Origin: Aphrocallistes beatrix
Taxonomy: Eukaryota; Porifera; Hexactinellida; Sceptrulophora; Aphrocallistidae
Direction of reading: 5' to 3'
DNA length: 64,000 nucleotides
Assembly: GCA_963281255.1 (NCBI GenBank)
Contig: OY725503.1
Coordinates: 1,674,001-1,738,000, forward strand
A model generated the notes under the pieces. The model ran no database searches, was not told the DNA's origin, and was given only the letters and a program-made list of their open reading frames with translations. Each line of letters starts with the position of its first letter. The stretch's first letter is position 1. Shown here piece by piece: positions 1-10,440 of the stretch. Both the position numbers and the translations under genes were made by a program.

Positions 1-313
1 CTTTCTCCCCTAAATCGAATCTGCACTTATAGCTATATTTTGGTCAACTGATTTTGTAGAACCTGGGTCCTGAGCACGATAATATGTCTAGATATTTAGA
101 TTATATAGGATATACAGGGTGTCTCAAAAGTTTTTTCCGGTTTTATAATTAATCAAAATATTCCTTTTACATCAGTGCTTGCATTTAAACTCGCCCTTTT
201 TTGAAAATATTTAACTTGAACGGTCATAACGTTTGAATGAAATACAAATCAATTGTATTTGTTAACATCTTGTGATTTTCTTGACCTCACTTCATCATCA
301 ATATATAGTTTAC

Positions 314-850
314 TAGCGCGCTTCGCATGCTTGCGCTGCGCGGCTGGCAGACACTTCGTGTCCGCCGTGACATTGGTTAATTATAAGGGAGATATCATCT
401 CTAAATATGTCCATCTTAGTTTTAAAATCGATATCACTCGAAAAAACACCAAATTTGTCAATTTTTAAAATTTTGATGAGTAATGATGACGTCATAGCAA
501 AGTGATGAGTCATCATTTTTTGATGATAGTTGCATCATATGTGAGACGTGTTAGTACACAGATTCTATCAAAATTTCAGCCTTCTATCTCCTATAATAGC
601 TGAGTTATGCCCGAATAACTGTGTTGCTTAACTTTTAAAAATGTGACAATGACGTCATAATTCCATGATGAGTCGACATTTTGGTCTGAGCTCAGAACTT
701 ACTGGAGCCATAGCCAAAAGACTCCCACATGCCAAAAATTAGCTTTCTGTGCCCGCCAGTTTCTTCAATCAATTCGTTACAGATATATATATATATATAT
801 AAATAAATATATAAATAAATATACATTAATCGAGTTTTAATAGTAAGGAT
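314..850 (+). repeat. R550 interspersed repeat, copy A
   Basis: The copy begins with the GC-rich head (gcgcgcttcgcatgcttgcg) and carries the first hairpin. It runs through the body with TGACGTCA sites at about 487 and 651, then reaches aattcgttacagatatatat and a (TA)n stretch. It ends with cattaatcgagttttaatag and taagga at 824-849. The left (TA)n arm and left outer motif are missing. It is inserted inside the DD37E transposon, and its right end lies a few bases from the transposase ATG. Confidence 0.85.
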
Positions 851-853
851 ATA

Positions 854-1859
854 ATGGATGTCCAAAATTCCAGAATTGGTAAGAGATTACGTGCAATCGG
901 TATGTTAGAATCTGGTATTAGCCAGAAACAGATTGCTCAGACCTTAGGGGTTACAGTTAAGACTGTTTGGAATTGGAAAACGAAGAGTCTATCAGGCAAA
1001 TCCATGGCGGACAAACCTCGGTCTGGGCGTCCAACACGGCTTTCTCGCGTTCCTAAAATAATTATCAGAGAATCTCTAGGAAAAACGTTAGCAATCTACG
1101 CGAAAACTTGCTTGTAACGTTTCGAAAAATACACAGAGAGTTAGTAAAGACACTATACATCGCTATTTAAGGAATACCATCGGAGCAAAGCCATACAAAA
1201 TACCTTCGCATCCAAAATTGTCGGAAAAACAGAAGGAACAGAGGCTACAATTCTGCCTTAGTCATAAATTTTGGGATGAACAGGATTGGAAAAGGGTTAT
1301 TTTTAGTGATGAGAGTTCTTTTGAACTTTTCCATCCAACAAATTGGCAGAACGATCGGGTTTGGAGTCAGAATGCGCGAAATATTGAGCCTATTCAAACA
1401 GTTAAATTCCCGCCTAAAATCATGGTCTGGGGGATGATGAGTGGCACTGGGCTCTCGGAACTCCATTTTCTTTCTCCCAAACAATCTGTAAATGCAGAAT
1501 ACTATATAAAAGAAATTTTGGAGAAGTCCTGCCTTCCTACCTTGAAGAGAAGGAAAACTACAGGCCTAATGACAGAACGGAAAATGTGTCGTTTGATGTC
1601 CGAGGCCATTTTTATGCAGGATGGGGCTCCTGCCCATACCGCCAAAAAGACGCAAACCTGGCTTTCCAATCATATTCCAGGCTACTGGGCAAAAGGAATT
1701 TGGCCTAGCAATTCACCAGATTTGAATCCCATTGAAAATCTTTGGGCGATTATTCAAGCAGAGCTTGACAAGAAGAGACCAGCCACCAACTTGTCAGAGC
1801 TCGCTAATTACCTGGAAATATATGGAATGGACTCACGCCGTCGATTTTGGAGAATTTAA
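854..1859 (+). pseudogene. Tc1-like transposase, DD37E, frameshifted
   Basis: This would be the cut-and-paste transposase of the surrounding element. The N-terminal part (from 854, MDVQNSRIGKRLRAIGMLES) is a helix-turn-helix DNA-binding region ending in a GRPTR hook-like motif. The DDE domain shows the first catalytic Asp in IFSDESSF (about 1305), the second in MQDGAPAHT (about 1621) and the Glu in DLNPIENLW (about 1735). I count 37 residues between the second Asp and the Glu, so this is DD37E rather than the commoner DD34E. Two frameshifts break it, near 1085 and near 1820. After the second, the expected C-terminus continues in another frame to about 1928. Confidence 0.9.
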
Positions 1860-1999
1860 TCTCAGGGATGCCTGCTCGAATTAATTCTTGTATCCAACTT
1901 AGAGGAGATTATATTAGCAGATAATATAAGATTTCTATACTATAGTTTACTAGTTATGGGTATTAGTACAACCGGAAAAAACTTTTGTGACACCCTGTA

Positions 2000-3606
2000 C
2001 CTATGTTTTTATTTAACCTATTTTATTTCTTTCCTTAGTATCATGTCTCTCAAATTTTTGATGTATCTTCATTATTTTTGATTCATTAATTGATTGTATT
2101 TGTCTTTGTTAACCCTATGTCAACCGTTGGAAGTTAGTCTCTAGCCTATTTTTGTAATTTGTTTGCTTTATGTATCTATTGTAAACAAAAGTAAACCATT
2201 AATTTATCATATCGATCTGAAAATATGATATTCGAATTCTACACTCCTAAAAACTCCATGTCAACCGTTGGAAGCTATGTATTTAGCAAATTCAAAATTC
2301 GTCAAATTGTGTGAAAATATACAAATAACCTTATTTTGCTATACACCATAATATAATTGAGACATCTATATAAGTTATTGCTTTGAAGTATTACTAACAT
2401 TGACAGCCTACAATAGTGTCGGACAATGATTTCTATTGTGAGAGTGAAGCCTACACAGTATTGTATAGAAAAGGTGTGAAAAATTGTTTTCCACTTTTTT
2501 ACAGAGGTGTGAAAATCTCGCTTAGATTTCGAACATAAACGTAGATTCATCATTTGACACCTACATGCCAATTTTTGTATTTCTACGACTTGCCAATTCT
2601 TCAATCAATTCGGACAAACAAACTAACAAAAATCGTAGCATTTTAATATATAAGATTACTTTAATATCAGTTAATAATCCATTTTAATGACCAAAAATAT
2701 TCCGGTTCCGAGATATTAGTGAAAATAGTTAGGACTATTAATAATTTCAAGTACAAAAACTAATTCCAACTGTTTTCATCAATATCTCCGAACTGGTAGA
2801 TTATAGGTCATTAAAATGCATTATTAGCTAATATAAAGTCACCCCAAAATTTCTCAAAATTAAAGTTACTAGTTTCCTTGAATATCAAAAGTACGCCTTT
2901 TACAGCCTCAAGCTCGGACATATCCCATTATAAATCTGCATGAGGGAGAGCCTCCCATGCGCGACTCCTAAATAATCTCCAAATTGCTTGAAACTTTGAT
3001 GGCGTATATTTAGTGATCAAGGTAAACTATTTGAATGGTAATGCGGAAATGGTTCGACTTTTTGTCATTAGGATTAATGGTGGTTTTAATGTGAACTATT
3101 TCCTTTTTTGGAAAGTCGAACTATTTTCACCATACCATTTGAATAGTGTGCACCTAAAGATTCAAAAGATTCGAAATTTTTGAACACTTATGGCATAACC
3201 ATTCATTATCCCATTATGGAAAAATATGTATTCAATCATTTATACAAGATTGAACTTTATTTGCATCATGATGTGTACTATATATAGCATGATTCTCATA
3301 TACTAGTACTATTTTGTCCTATTTTCTATGTAAAGTAGTGAAAAGTTGAAGAATTGTAAATTTCTCAAAAGTGCATATTTTTTCTGAAAAATAAAACATA
3401 GAGTCCCTCAAGGGTAGACATTAACTGTATTTAAAGAAAATAATTTTAGATGGATACTTTTCAAGTTATTAACTGTTATCTGTAACATGGACAAAGGTAC
3501 CCATACCATATACTAATATTTTAATTTTTTGAGTATGATATATGAATCTCCAAACAATTCCCTACACGCTGGTATAGTTTGTTGATATTTCTCATGTTTT
3601 TTATTT
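2000..3606. other. AT-rich stretch without recognisable genes
   Basis: I see no coding region here. The only structure is a short direct repeat (catgtcaaccgttggaag-like, near 2116 and 2259) and the imperfect inverted repeat listed separately at 2660-2845. Short open frames on the minus strand (2302-2604) have low-complexity composition and no family resemblance. Confidence 0.6.
2660..2845. repeat. Imperfect inverted repeat (hairpin, about 190 bp)
   Basis: The left arm around 2680-2735 (ccattttaatgacc ... ccgagatatt) is matched in reverse by 2785-2830 (aatatctccgaac ... ggtcattaaaatg). The arms agree at roughly three quarters of positions. It is probably a decayed foldback element. Confidence 0.6.
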
Positions 3607-3872
3607 ACAAGCGCGCTTCGCTTGCTTGTGCTGCGCGGCTGGCAGACTTCAGCCTTCTATCGCCTAAAATGGCTGAGTTATGTCTGAAAAACTGAAATTT
3701 CCAATTATAAAAAAGGTGACAATAACGTAATAATTCCATGATGTGTCGACATTTTTGTCTGAGCTCAGAACTTAGTGGAGCCATAGCTAAAATACTCCCA
3801 CATGCCAAAAATCAGCTTTCTGTGCATAGTAGTTTCTCCAATCAATTCATTACATATATATATATATATATA
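3607..3872 (+). repeat. R550 repeat, copy B (internally deleted)
   Basis: The GC-rich head (acaagcgcgcttcgcttgct) joins directly to the body at ttcagccttctatcgcc, so the hairpins and the bZIP-like sites of the first half are deleted. The right end reaches caatcaattcattacatata and (TA)n. Confidence 0.8.
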
Positions 3873-4108
3873 CCTAAGTTGACTAATTCATGAATTATCA
3901 ATGAATTACTCAAAATTTGAAACTAAAATAATGAAAAAAATATTTGATATTTCGCTTAGGGACTGGGCAATGTTAGAGGTATATAACATGTACAACCTTT
4001 TAACCACTTTTAGGCATATAATCTGTACTAATGTTTGAGTTTTGAATAATTCATTAATTGAATAATTCATAATTCTTCATCATCTTTCAATGAATTAGTC
4101 AACTTAGA
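3873..4108. mobile_element. Small TA-target MITE with about 20-bp TIRs
   Basis: The ends are inverted: cctaagttgactaattcatg at 3873 and tgaattagtcaacttaga at about 4108, each bordered by TA. The interior of about 236 bp has no coding potential. It sits exactly between the (TA)n arms of R550 copies B and C, consistent with insertion into a (TA)n tract. Confidence 0.75.
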
Positions 4109-4125
4109 TATATATAAATATATAT

Positions 4126-4642
4126 AAGCGCGCTTCACTTGCTTGCGCTCCGCGACTGGCGGGCACTTTGTGTCCTCCAGAGGCGCCTGGGGTCACATTG
4201 GTTAATTATAAGGGAGATAACATCCCTAAATACGCCTGTCCTACTGTTATAATCGAATCACCAAATTTGTCAATTTTTGATGTGTAATGATGACGTCAAA
4301 ACAGGGTAATGAGTCATCATTTTTTTGATGATAGTTGTATCATTTCTGAGATATATTAATATACACATTCTATTAAAATTTCAGCCTTCTAAGACATAAA
4401 ATTGCGAGTTATAGTCAAAAACTGAAATTTCTAATTATAAAAAGGTGACAATGACGTCATAATTCCATGATGAGTTGACACTTTCGTCTGAGCTCAGAAC
4501 TTAGTGGAGCCATAGCCAAAATACTCCCACATGCCAAAATCAGTTTTCTGTGCCTGGCAGTTTCTTCAATAAATTCGTACATATATATATATATATATAC
4601 ACATACACACAAACATTAATCGAGTTTTAATAGTAAGGATAT
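4126..4642 (+). repeat. R550 repeat, copy C
   Basis: It is near full length: head (agcgcgcttcacttgcttgc), body, (TA)n, then the outer motif cattaatcgagttttaatag ending taagga at about 4639. A second outer motif in the opposite orientation follows immediately (about 4643-4670), giving a perfect palindromic junction. Confidence 0.85.
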
Positions 4643-4675
4643 ATCCTTACTATTAAAACTCGATTAATGTGTATA

Positions 4676-5400
4676 TACAGGGTGGCTTGTAAGTTCTGTC
4701 CCAAGCTTTATTAGGTATAAAATTTCTTAAACTCAAAAAATCTTAGTTATTATGGTCTTTAGATATTGTAATTCGAATATTTTAAAAGATTTTAAAAGAT
4801 TTTTCGATTCTATGACTTAGAAATATGTTTTGTATGGTGAGTTTTGAGAAAAAAAATGTGTCCTGGCACGCAGCGAAAATCGTGAATCAGGGCCCACTGC
4901 TTTTCAATTTATCTTCCCAGAGTCTTCAAATCCTAGGAAAAATTAACTCACACATTTTCCTCGAACACTATAAATTTGTAGAAATATAGAATGTTTAGAT
5001 CAGTGTATATTGAGAACCTTTTGGATCAGATCTTTTGGTGATGTGAAAAAGTGCCATTTTGGGTGATTTTGCAAAATGTACCTAATTTGAAGTCGTGAAA
5101 TAATAACTTTATCTCGTTTCTGATAATGAATGCAATGGATTTGTGAAATATTTCAATGGTGAATGAAAGGTATCTGGTGCTAAATCGTCATGGAACATCG
5201 ATTTTAGAGAAATTTTTTACAGAAGCAGTGGCCTGGATTTTCGATTTTCGCTGCGTGCCAGGGCACATTTTTTTTTCTCAAAACTCACCATACAAAACAT
5301 ATTTCTAAGTCATAGAATCGAAAAATCTTATAAAATCATTGAGAATATTCGAATTACAATCTCTAAAGATCATAATAACTAAGATTGTTAAGATTGAGAG
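4676..5400. mobile_element. Foldback MITE family M680, copy 1 (right end lost)
   Basis: It starts acagggtggcttgtaagttc. Long arms are inverted relative to each other: 4850-4900 carries tgtcctggcacgcagcgaaa, and its reverse complement lies near 5248-5270. It is homologous to the complete copy at 55141-55822 and to the fragment at 9245-9735. No coding region is visible. The CAGGGTG terminus and TA flanks suggest a Tc1/mariner-related non-autonomous element. Confidence 0.8.
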
Positions 5401-5412
5401 TTGTACGTATAT

Positions 5413-6779
5413 CACAGCCGACGTAACTATAGCCTATTCACGGTACGAATTTTGCCTCACCATGGATTACTTCAAGTCTATTTTGTAAACAAACCATAAT
5501 GTTTGAAATTAATTTAACTACAATAAAATGCAGTGTATATTATAGGATTTCGATATTCCCCAGGGTGACGGTACATTAATGAAAAACCTGGTCTTAGGAA
5601 ATGCCAAGCCTATCAATCTTCTTAATTGTCCTTCATATTTGTTATATGAGTGCGAATTGGGGCTCCCAATTTTCATATATCCTGAAGAAGCAACCGAACA
5701 AGTCGGCGAGGAAGACGAGGCCATGAGAAAGCATGGAACTGGTGATATGGAGGAGTTTAGAGAAGATGGGTTAGATGGACCTAGAACTGCAGATGACCAG
5801 CAAGACTGCTTTAACAAGTTTATTGTGGTGAGAGCGCTTAAAACGAAGTCAGCCGAGGTATGCGAGCACATCACATCTTCCAGACAATTAATGGAGGTGA
5901 ATTTACTATTAACCTGCTGGATACGACACTGCGCAATGGCGGCTGCATGTACTTCTTACTCATAGTTGATCTCTTTCACATTACGTCGAAGCAATCCCAT
6001 TGAAAGACCAGACCACGTCCATCGTTAACGAACTCATGGAAGGATGGGTCTATCGTGGGGAGAGCGTACCAAATATTATGCTCACAGATCCGGGGAAGAA
6101 TGTGGATGGGTTAGCGGTGCACGAACTGTCCCACGACTTAGGGATTACTAAACGTCACACCACACCGTAACACCTGGAGTCCGATGGGATGACCGAAAGA
6201 CATGTCGACTTCGTCAAACAAGTGATACGTTGCTTGATGCTCGAACGCCACCTAGAAAAGGGTCCCTGGCCATCGTTGTTGCAAGAAATTACTTTGTACT
6301 GTATTAATCTGGACAACACGTCGAGTAAATAGTATCTCCACACATGCTGCCGTTTGGCAGTCAGCCGAGATCACCAATCGATATGCTCATTAGCACTGTT
6401 GATATTCTAACAAAAGTTAAAGGGTCATCCTGTCAGTATCTCGAAACAACGTTAAAGAAGAGGAAAGAATTGAGTGAAATTGCACGAGAAAACCAAGTGT
6501 GTACCCAATCGGGGGCTAAGAAGAACGATAAAGCAAGAAAACATCTAACATAACCACGGGAGATTGAGTCATAATTAATATGAATGACTATTCCTATACG
6601 TTTGTCTGTAGTAAGAGAGAGAACTATCACAATTTTCCACCTCTTTTGTATTCATATTCATTACACTCCATTAAATTTCATGAAAATATAGATATGCTAT
6701 CCAGTTTGTATTTTGCACTTAAGACTTGAAGTAATCCATAGTTAAATACCGTGAAAAAGCTATAGTTACGTAGGCTGTG
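5413..6779 (+). mobile_element. TIR element with 8-9 bp target duplication and captured integrase-like fossil, copy 1
   Basis: The ends are inverted repeats of roughly 60 bp: cacagccgacgtaactatag at 5413 and ctatagttacgtaggctgtg ending at 6779. Inner parts also match, such as ccatggattacttcaag against its near-complement near 6723-6740. The flanks tacgtatat (5404-5412) and tacgtgtat (6780-6788) look like a 9-bp target duplication with one mismatch. The same termini recur at 51345-52475 with an independent duplication. An 8-9 bp duplication would fit Mutator-like elements, though hAT and P also make 8 bp. The interior holds a decayed integrase-like segment and an unrecognised open frame at 5579-5965. 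Confidence 0.75.
5880..6330 (+). pseudogene. Retroelement-type integrase core fossil
   Basis: Translations across this stretch resemble the catalytic core of Gypsy/BEL-type integrases, with recognisable blocks around the acidic residues and the alpha-helical region after them. It is broken, with several interruptions. It lies inside a TIR-bounded element rather than between LTRs, so it is probably a captured fragment. A shorter relative lies in the sister element near 51840-52150. Confidence 0.7.
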
Positions 6780-6808
6780 TACGTGTATATATACAACGTA
6801 TATATATA

Positions 6809-6993
6809 CAGTCGACTCCGCTTAATAGGGTCACTTTAATCGGGTCAACCGCTTAATCGGGTCAATTTGGCAGGACCGGAATAGCTCTCACTCATTGATG
6901 CTATTACAAAATATTTTCGGTTAATAGGGTTCTCCGCTTAATCGAGCCAAAATTTCCTCTGACCGATGTGACCCTATTAAGCGGAGTCGACTG
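6809..6993. mobile_element. MITE C185 (cagtcgactccgcttaatag), copy 1
   Basis: It starts cagtcgactccgcttaatag and ends taagcggagtcgactg, 185 bp, flanked by TA in (TA)n DNA. The interior is built of reiterated cgcttaatcgggtc-like motifs. It is probably a pogo/Tc1-like non-autonomous element because of the CAGT start and TA target. Other copies are at 7030, 16159, 28615 and 30000. Confidence 0.85.
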
Positions 6994-7029
6994 TATATAT
7001 ATTATATACTACATATATATATATATATA

Positions 7030-7200
7030 CAGTCGACTCCGCTTAATAGGGCCACATCGGTCAGAGGACATTTTGCCCCGATTAAGCGGAGAACCCTATT
7101 AACCGAAAATATTTTGTATTAGCTTCTAAGTGTGAGAGCTATTCCGGTCCTGGCAAAAGTGGCCCGATTAAGCGGTGGCCCTATTAAGCGGAGTCGACTG
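7030..7200. mobile_element. MITE C185, copy 2
   Basis: It has the same termini as copy 1, in the opposite internal orientation, 171 bp, TA-flanked. It abuts the (TA)n arm of R550 copy D. Confidence 0.85.
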
Positions 7201-7211
7201 TATATATATTT

Positions 7212-7730
7212 ATCTCTGTAACGAATTGATTGAAGAAACTGCCAGGCACAGAAAGCTGATTTTTGGCATGTGGGAGTCTTTTGGCTATTGCTCCACTAAG
7301 TTCTGAGCTCAGACGAAATTGTAGATTCATCATGGAATTATGACGTCATTGTTACCTTTTTTATAATTAGAAATTTCTCAGCCATTTTGCGTGATAGAAG
7401 GCTGAAATTTTAATAGAATGTGTATATTAATATACCTTAAACATTTTGCAACTACGTATCATCAAAAGATGATGACTCATCACTTTTTTATGACGTCATC
7501 ATTACGTATCAAAATTTTAAAAATTGACAAATTTGGTGATTTTTCGTGCGATACGATGTATCGATTATAGCAAGACAGATATATTTAGAAATGTCATCGC
7601 CCTTATAATTAATCAGTGTGACCCCAGGCGTCTAAAGGGCGCCTCCGGCGGACACAAAGTGTCTGCCAGCTTCGCGGCGAAGCAAGTTTGTGCATATACA
7701 AGCATTCATCGAGTTTTAATAGTAAAGATA
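7212..7730 (-). repeat. R550 repeat, copy D
   Basis: It reads in reverse: ctctgtaacgaattgattga first, the GC-rich hairpin head near 7620-7690, then a (TA) stretch and the outer motif cattcatcgagttttaatag with taaaga. With copy K it shows that the outer motif can sit at the head end in inverted orientation. Confidence 0.85.
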
Positions 7731-8408
7731 AATGGTTGTCTGACATGCGAATCCCCTGCTAAGATAACCCTCGTGGTTTATTTATTGTATTCTGAATTTC
7801 TATTTAAATCTGTAACGAAATAGTGAAGATAAAACCTGATTTCTTCAATAATTATGTCAGAAAATTGTTATTTCATTGCTTAATTAAGTCAAAATGATAT
7901 ATAAATTAACATCCCCAATGAAGGAAAGAAAAATATCATCGTTAAGGCAAGTACTGGTAGCTGACGCTATTTTTTTTGAATTTTATATTTGAAGTTTTGT
8001 GTATTTTTAAGTTCATATATATATTCTTAATATTCGTACGAAACAGCTTTTGGAAATTCAAAGTAGTTTTACCGTTATGTCACCTTTAGTAGGTGCCAAT
8101 TCAATGGGTATGATTGGGGATAAAAATCTATTTTAAATAGTAGAAGTGAGATTTTATGCGGACTCCTAGAAATTTTTTCCCCCATCAATTGCCGTTCTTA
8201 GTGTTCTAATCCATAGTAGGTATATTGCTTTAGACAACTGACTAGAATCTAAGCAATCTAAGCAGTCTTCAGTAGAATTATTCAACTGTATTTTGGGAAT
8301 TTGCCTAATTTTAGATACTATTTTAGGATTTCACCAAAAATTGGAAAATATATCTGGAATGTGTGTTCTGAATTGAATGATTCTAGTCAAATTTTATCAA
8401 CAGTATGC
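7731..8408. other. AT-rich spacer without recognisable features
   Basis: I find no gene, RNA or terminal repeat in this stretch. The last four bases, atgc (8405-8408), are the probable left target duplication of the large element that follows. Confidence 0.5.
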
Positions 8409-8973
8409 CACAGCGTGCCAAATTAGTGAATTTTTGAATCTCTTGTCCCAGATGTGAAACCTATGTAATTTGTTTCTCTTATATGTGTATATTCATATGC
8501 TTAATTCCAAAAAATATAGTATCTTGCAAAATCTTGATTTTCACACCCCTTTGTCTGTATGACATAAGAAAATTCAAATTTTTTTGCTTTATAACTTTGC
8601 GTATGTTGCATTAGACTTGTAAATTTATGACAAGGAATAGAGAAATCTATCTTATGCGGTCGTATTTATTCATAAATGATTCATTAACCAATATTAATGG
8701 ATAATATGGCACCATCCGACCCAAATTTTGCGATTTCCCTCTCGGATCAGCTATTTCTCCTGATAGACCCCATCACAAGTTAATATTCTGACTTAATCGG
8801 CCAATTTCCCTTCCATTGACACTTATTTCTCTTTGAAACAACTGTGAAACATTTGGTTAGGTCAGACTATAGGAAAGGTTTGTTATCTACTGTCGTTCAG
8901 AGAGGCCAATAATTTTTATCATAATTTATTCTAAAAAATTACCGTTTTACGAACATATTACTACATTAGTAGT

Positions 8974-9147
8974 CAGTGGCGCCAGCTTTATCATTATGTG
9001 TCGTGTATGGGTCGCAGATCATCTGTTTGGGGTCGCAGCATAAGGATAATCTAATATAACAATTATTATGCTATGTTCCATGCACCCCTTTAGGGGCCGG
9101 GAATTGAATCAGGGGTCGCAGCTGCGCCCCCTCTAACGCCGCCACTG
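8974..9147. mobile_element. hAT-type MITE with perfect 8-bp target duplication
   Basis: It starts cagtggcgccagc and ends taacgccgccactg, 174 bp. Both flanks are exactly ttagtagt (8966-8973 and 9148-9155), the 8-bp duplication typical of hAT elements. The interior has two gggtcgcag motifs and no coding potential. Confidence 0.92.
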
Positions 9148-9244
9148 TTAGTAGTTATAATTATTTCAATGCACTGGTTTACGATTTTCCTGATTCTTGA
9201 GGTCCATTATTAATAGAATTATAAAATAACGTGGCAATTAATAT

Positions 9245-9735
9245 CCAATATGCACACTCAAAATTTGTAGAAATATATGACGTTTACATCAGTACATATT
9301 GAGAACCATTTGGATCAGATTTTTGGTGACGTGAAAAAAAAGTGCAATTTTGGGTGATTTTGCAAAATGTACCTAATTTAATCTCGTGAAATAATAACTT
9401 TCTCTCGTTTCTGATCATGAATTCAATGGATTTATGAAATATTTCCATGGTGAATGAAAGGTATCTGGTGCTAAATCGTCATAGTACATCGATTATAAAG
9501 ACATTTTTACAGAAGTACCTTTATTCTCGATTTTCGCTGCGTGCCAGGACATATTTTTTCCCCATAAACTCGCCATATAAAACACAGTTCCAGGTCTTAG
9601 ACTCGATAAATCTATTAAAATCATTGAGAATATTCGAATTACAATCTCTAAAGATCATAATAGCCAAGATTGTTTGAGTATAAATCATTTTATACATAAT
9701 GAAGTTTGTATCAGAACTTATGAGCCACCCTGTAT
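9245..9735. mobile_element. M680 foldback MITE, copy 2 (left end lost)
   Basis: It matches the right two thirds of the M680 family, from caaaatttgtagaaatat-like sequence through the arm with cgctgcgtgccaggaca to gagccaccctgta. Its end abuts the (TA)n head arm of R550 copy E, consistent with insertion into that tract. Confidence 0.8.
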
Positions 9736-9743
9736 ATATATAT

Positions 9744-10296
9744 ACAAGCGCGCTTCGCGCTTGCTTGTGCTGCGCGGCTGGCGGACACTTTGTGTCCGCC
9801 GGAGGCTCCCTTCGTTCGCCTGGAGTCACATTGGTTAATTATAAGGGAGATAACATCTCTAAATATGTCTGTCCTACTGTGCTAATCGATATCACTCGAA
9901 AAATCACCAAATTTGTGAATTTAAAAATTTTTGATGCGTAATGATGACGTCATAACAAAGTGATGAGTCATCATTTTTTGATAATAGTTGCATCATATGT
10001 GAGGTATGTTAGTACACAGATTCTATTAAAATTTCAGCCTTCTATCTCCTATAATGGCTGAGTTATGCCCGAATAACTGTGTTGCTTAACTTTTAAAAAT
10101 GTGACAATGACGTCATAATTCCATGATGAGTCGACATTTTGCTCTGAACTCAGAACTTACTGGAGCCATAGCCAAAAGACTCCCACATGCCAAAAATCAG
10201 CTTTCTGAGCCCGGCAGTTTCTTCAATCAATTCGTTACAGATATATATATATATATATATATACACAAATAACAATCGAGTTTTAATAGTAAGGAT
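9744..10296 (+). repeat. R550 repeat, copy E (near complete)
   Basis: The order is head with both hairpins (ggcggacactttgtgtccgc at about 9780), body with gatgacgtcat (about 9943), the palindrome tgatgagtcatca (about 9962), a second tgacgtca (about 10107), acgaattg end, (TA)n, and outer motif ending taagga at about 10295. This is one of the best copies for a consensus. Confidence 0.88.
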
Positions 10297-10440
10297 AACC
10301 GTAAAATGAGATATGTAGTAGTTTTCTGGGTAATTGGATTCAACTAATTACTAGATAGTAAATACGTATACCTAGTATATATAGCACTATGTAGTGGAGT
10401 AAATCTTAATAATATTATAATATCTACTTTCTGCTATGAC

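Larger units (their letters stand above)
113..1999 (+). mobile_element. Tc1/mariner-type DNA transposon, DD37E
   Basis: The ends are inverted repeats of about 29 bp with one mismatch: the left begins tacagggtgtctcaaaag at 113 and the right ends cttttgtgacaccctgta at 1999. Terminal TA fits the TA target of this superfamily. The transposase lies at 854-1859. An R550 repeat has inserted at about 314-850, between the left terminal repeat and the transposase start, so the original element was about 1.35 kb. The element is a fossil because its transposase frame is broken. Confidence 0.92.

Noticed and set aside
5579-5965. 128-codon frame as a host gene
   Set aside because: Lies entirely within a mobile element, has no recognised domain, and its last part overlaps the integrase-like fossil in another frame.
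6816-7200. Reiterated cgcttaatcggg motifs as a CRISPR-like or satellite array
   Set aside because: They are internal parts of two adjacent TIR-bounded MITEs found elsewhere as single copies.
7212-7730. R550 as a simple Helitron
   Set aside because: The core ends (A|TC ... CTTG|T) and GC-rich 3' hairpins are Helitron-like, but copy K has inverted outer motifs with TA on both sides and the 3' end is not CTRR. Kept only as an alternative.
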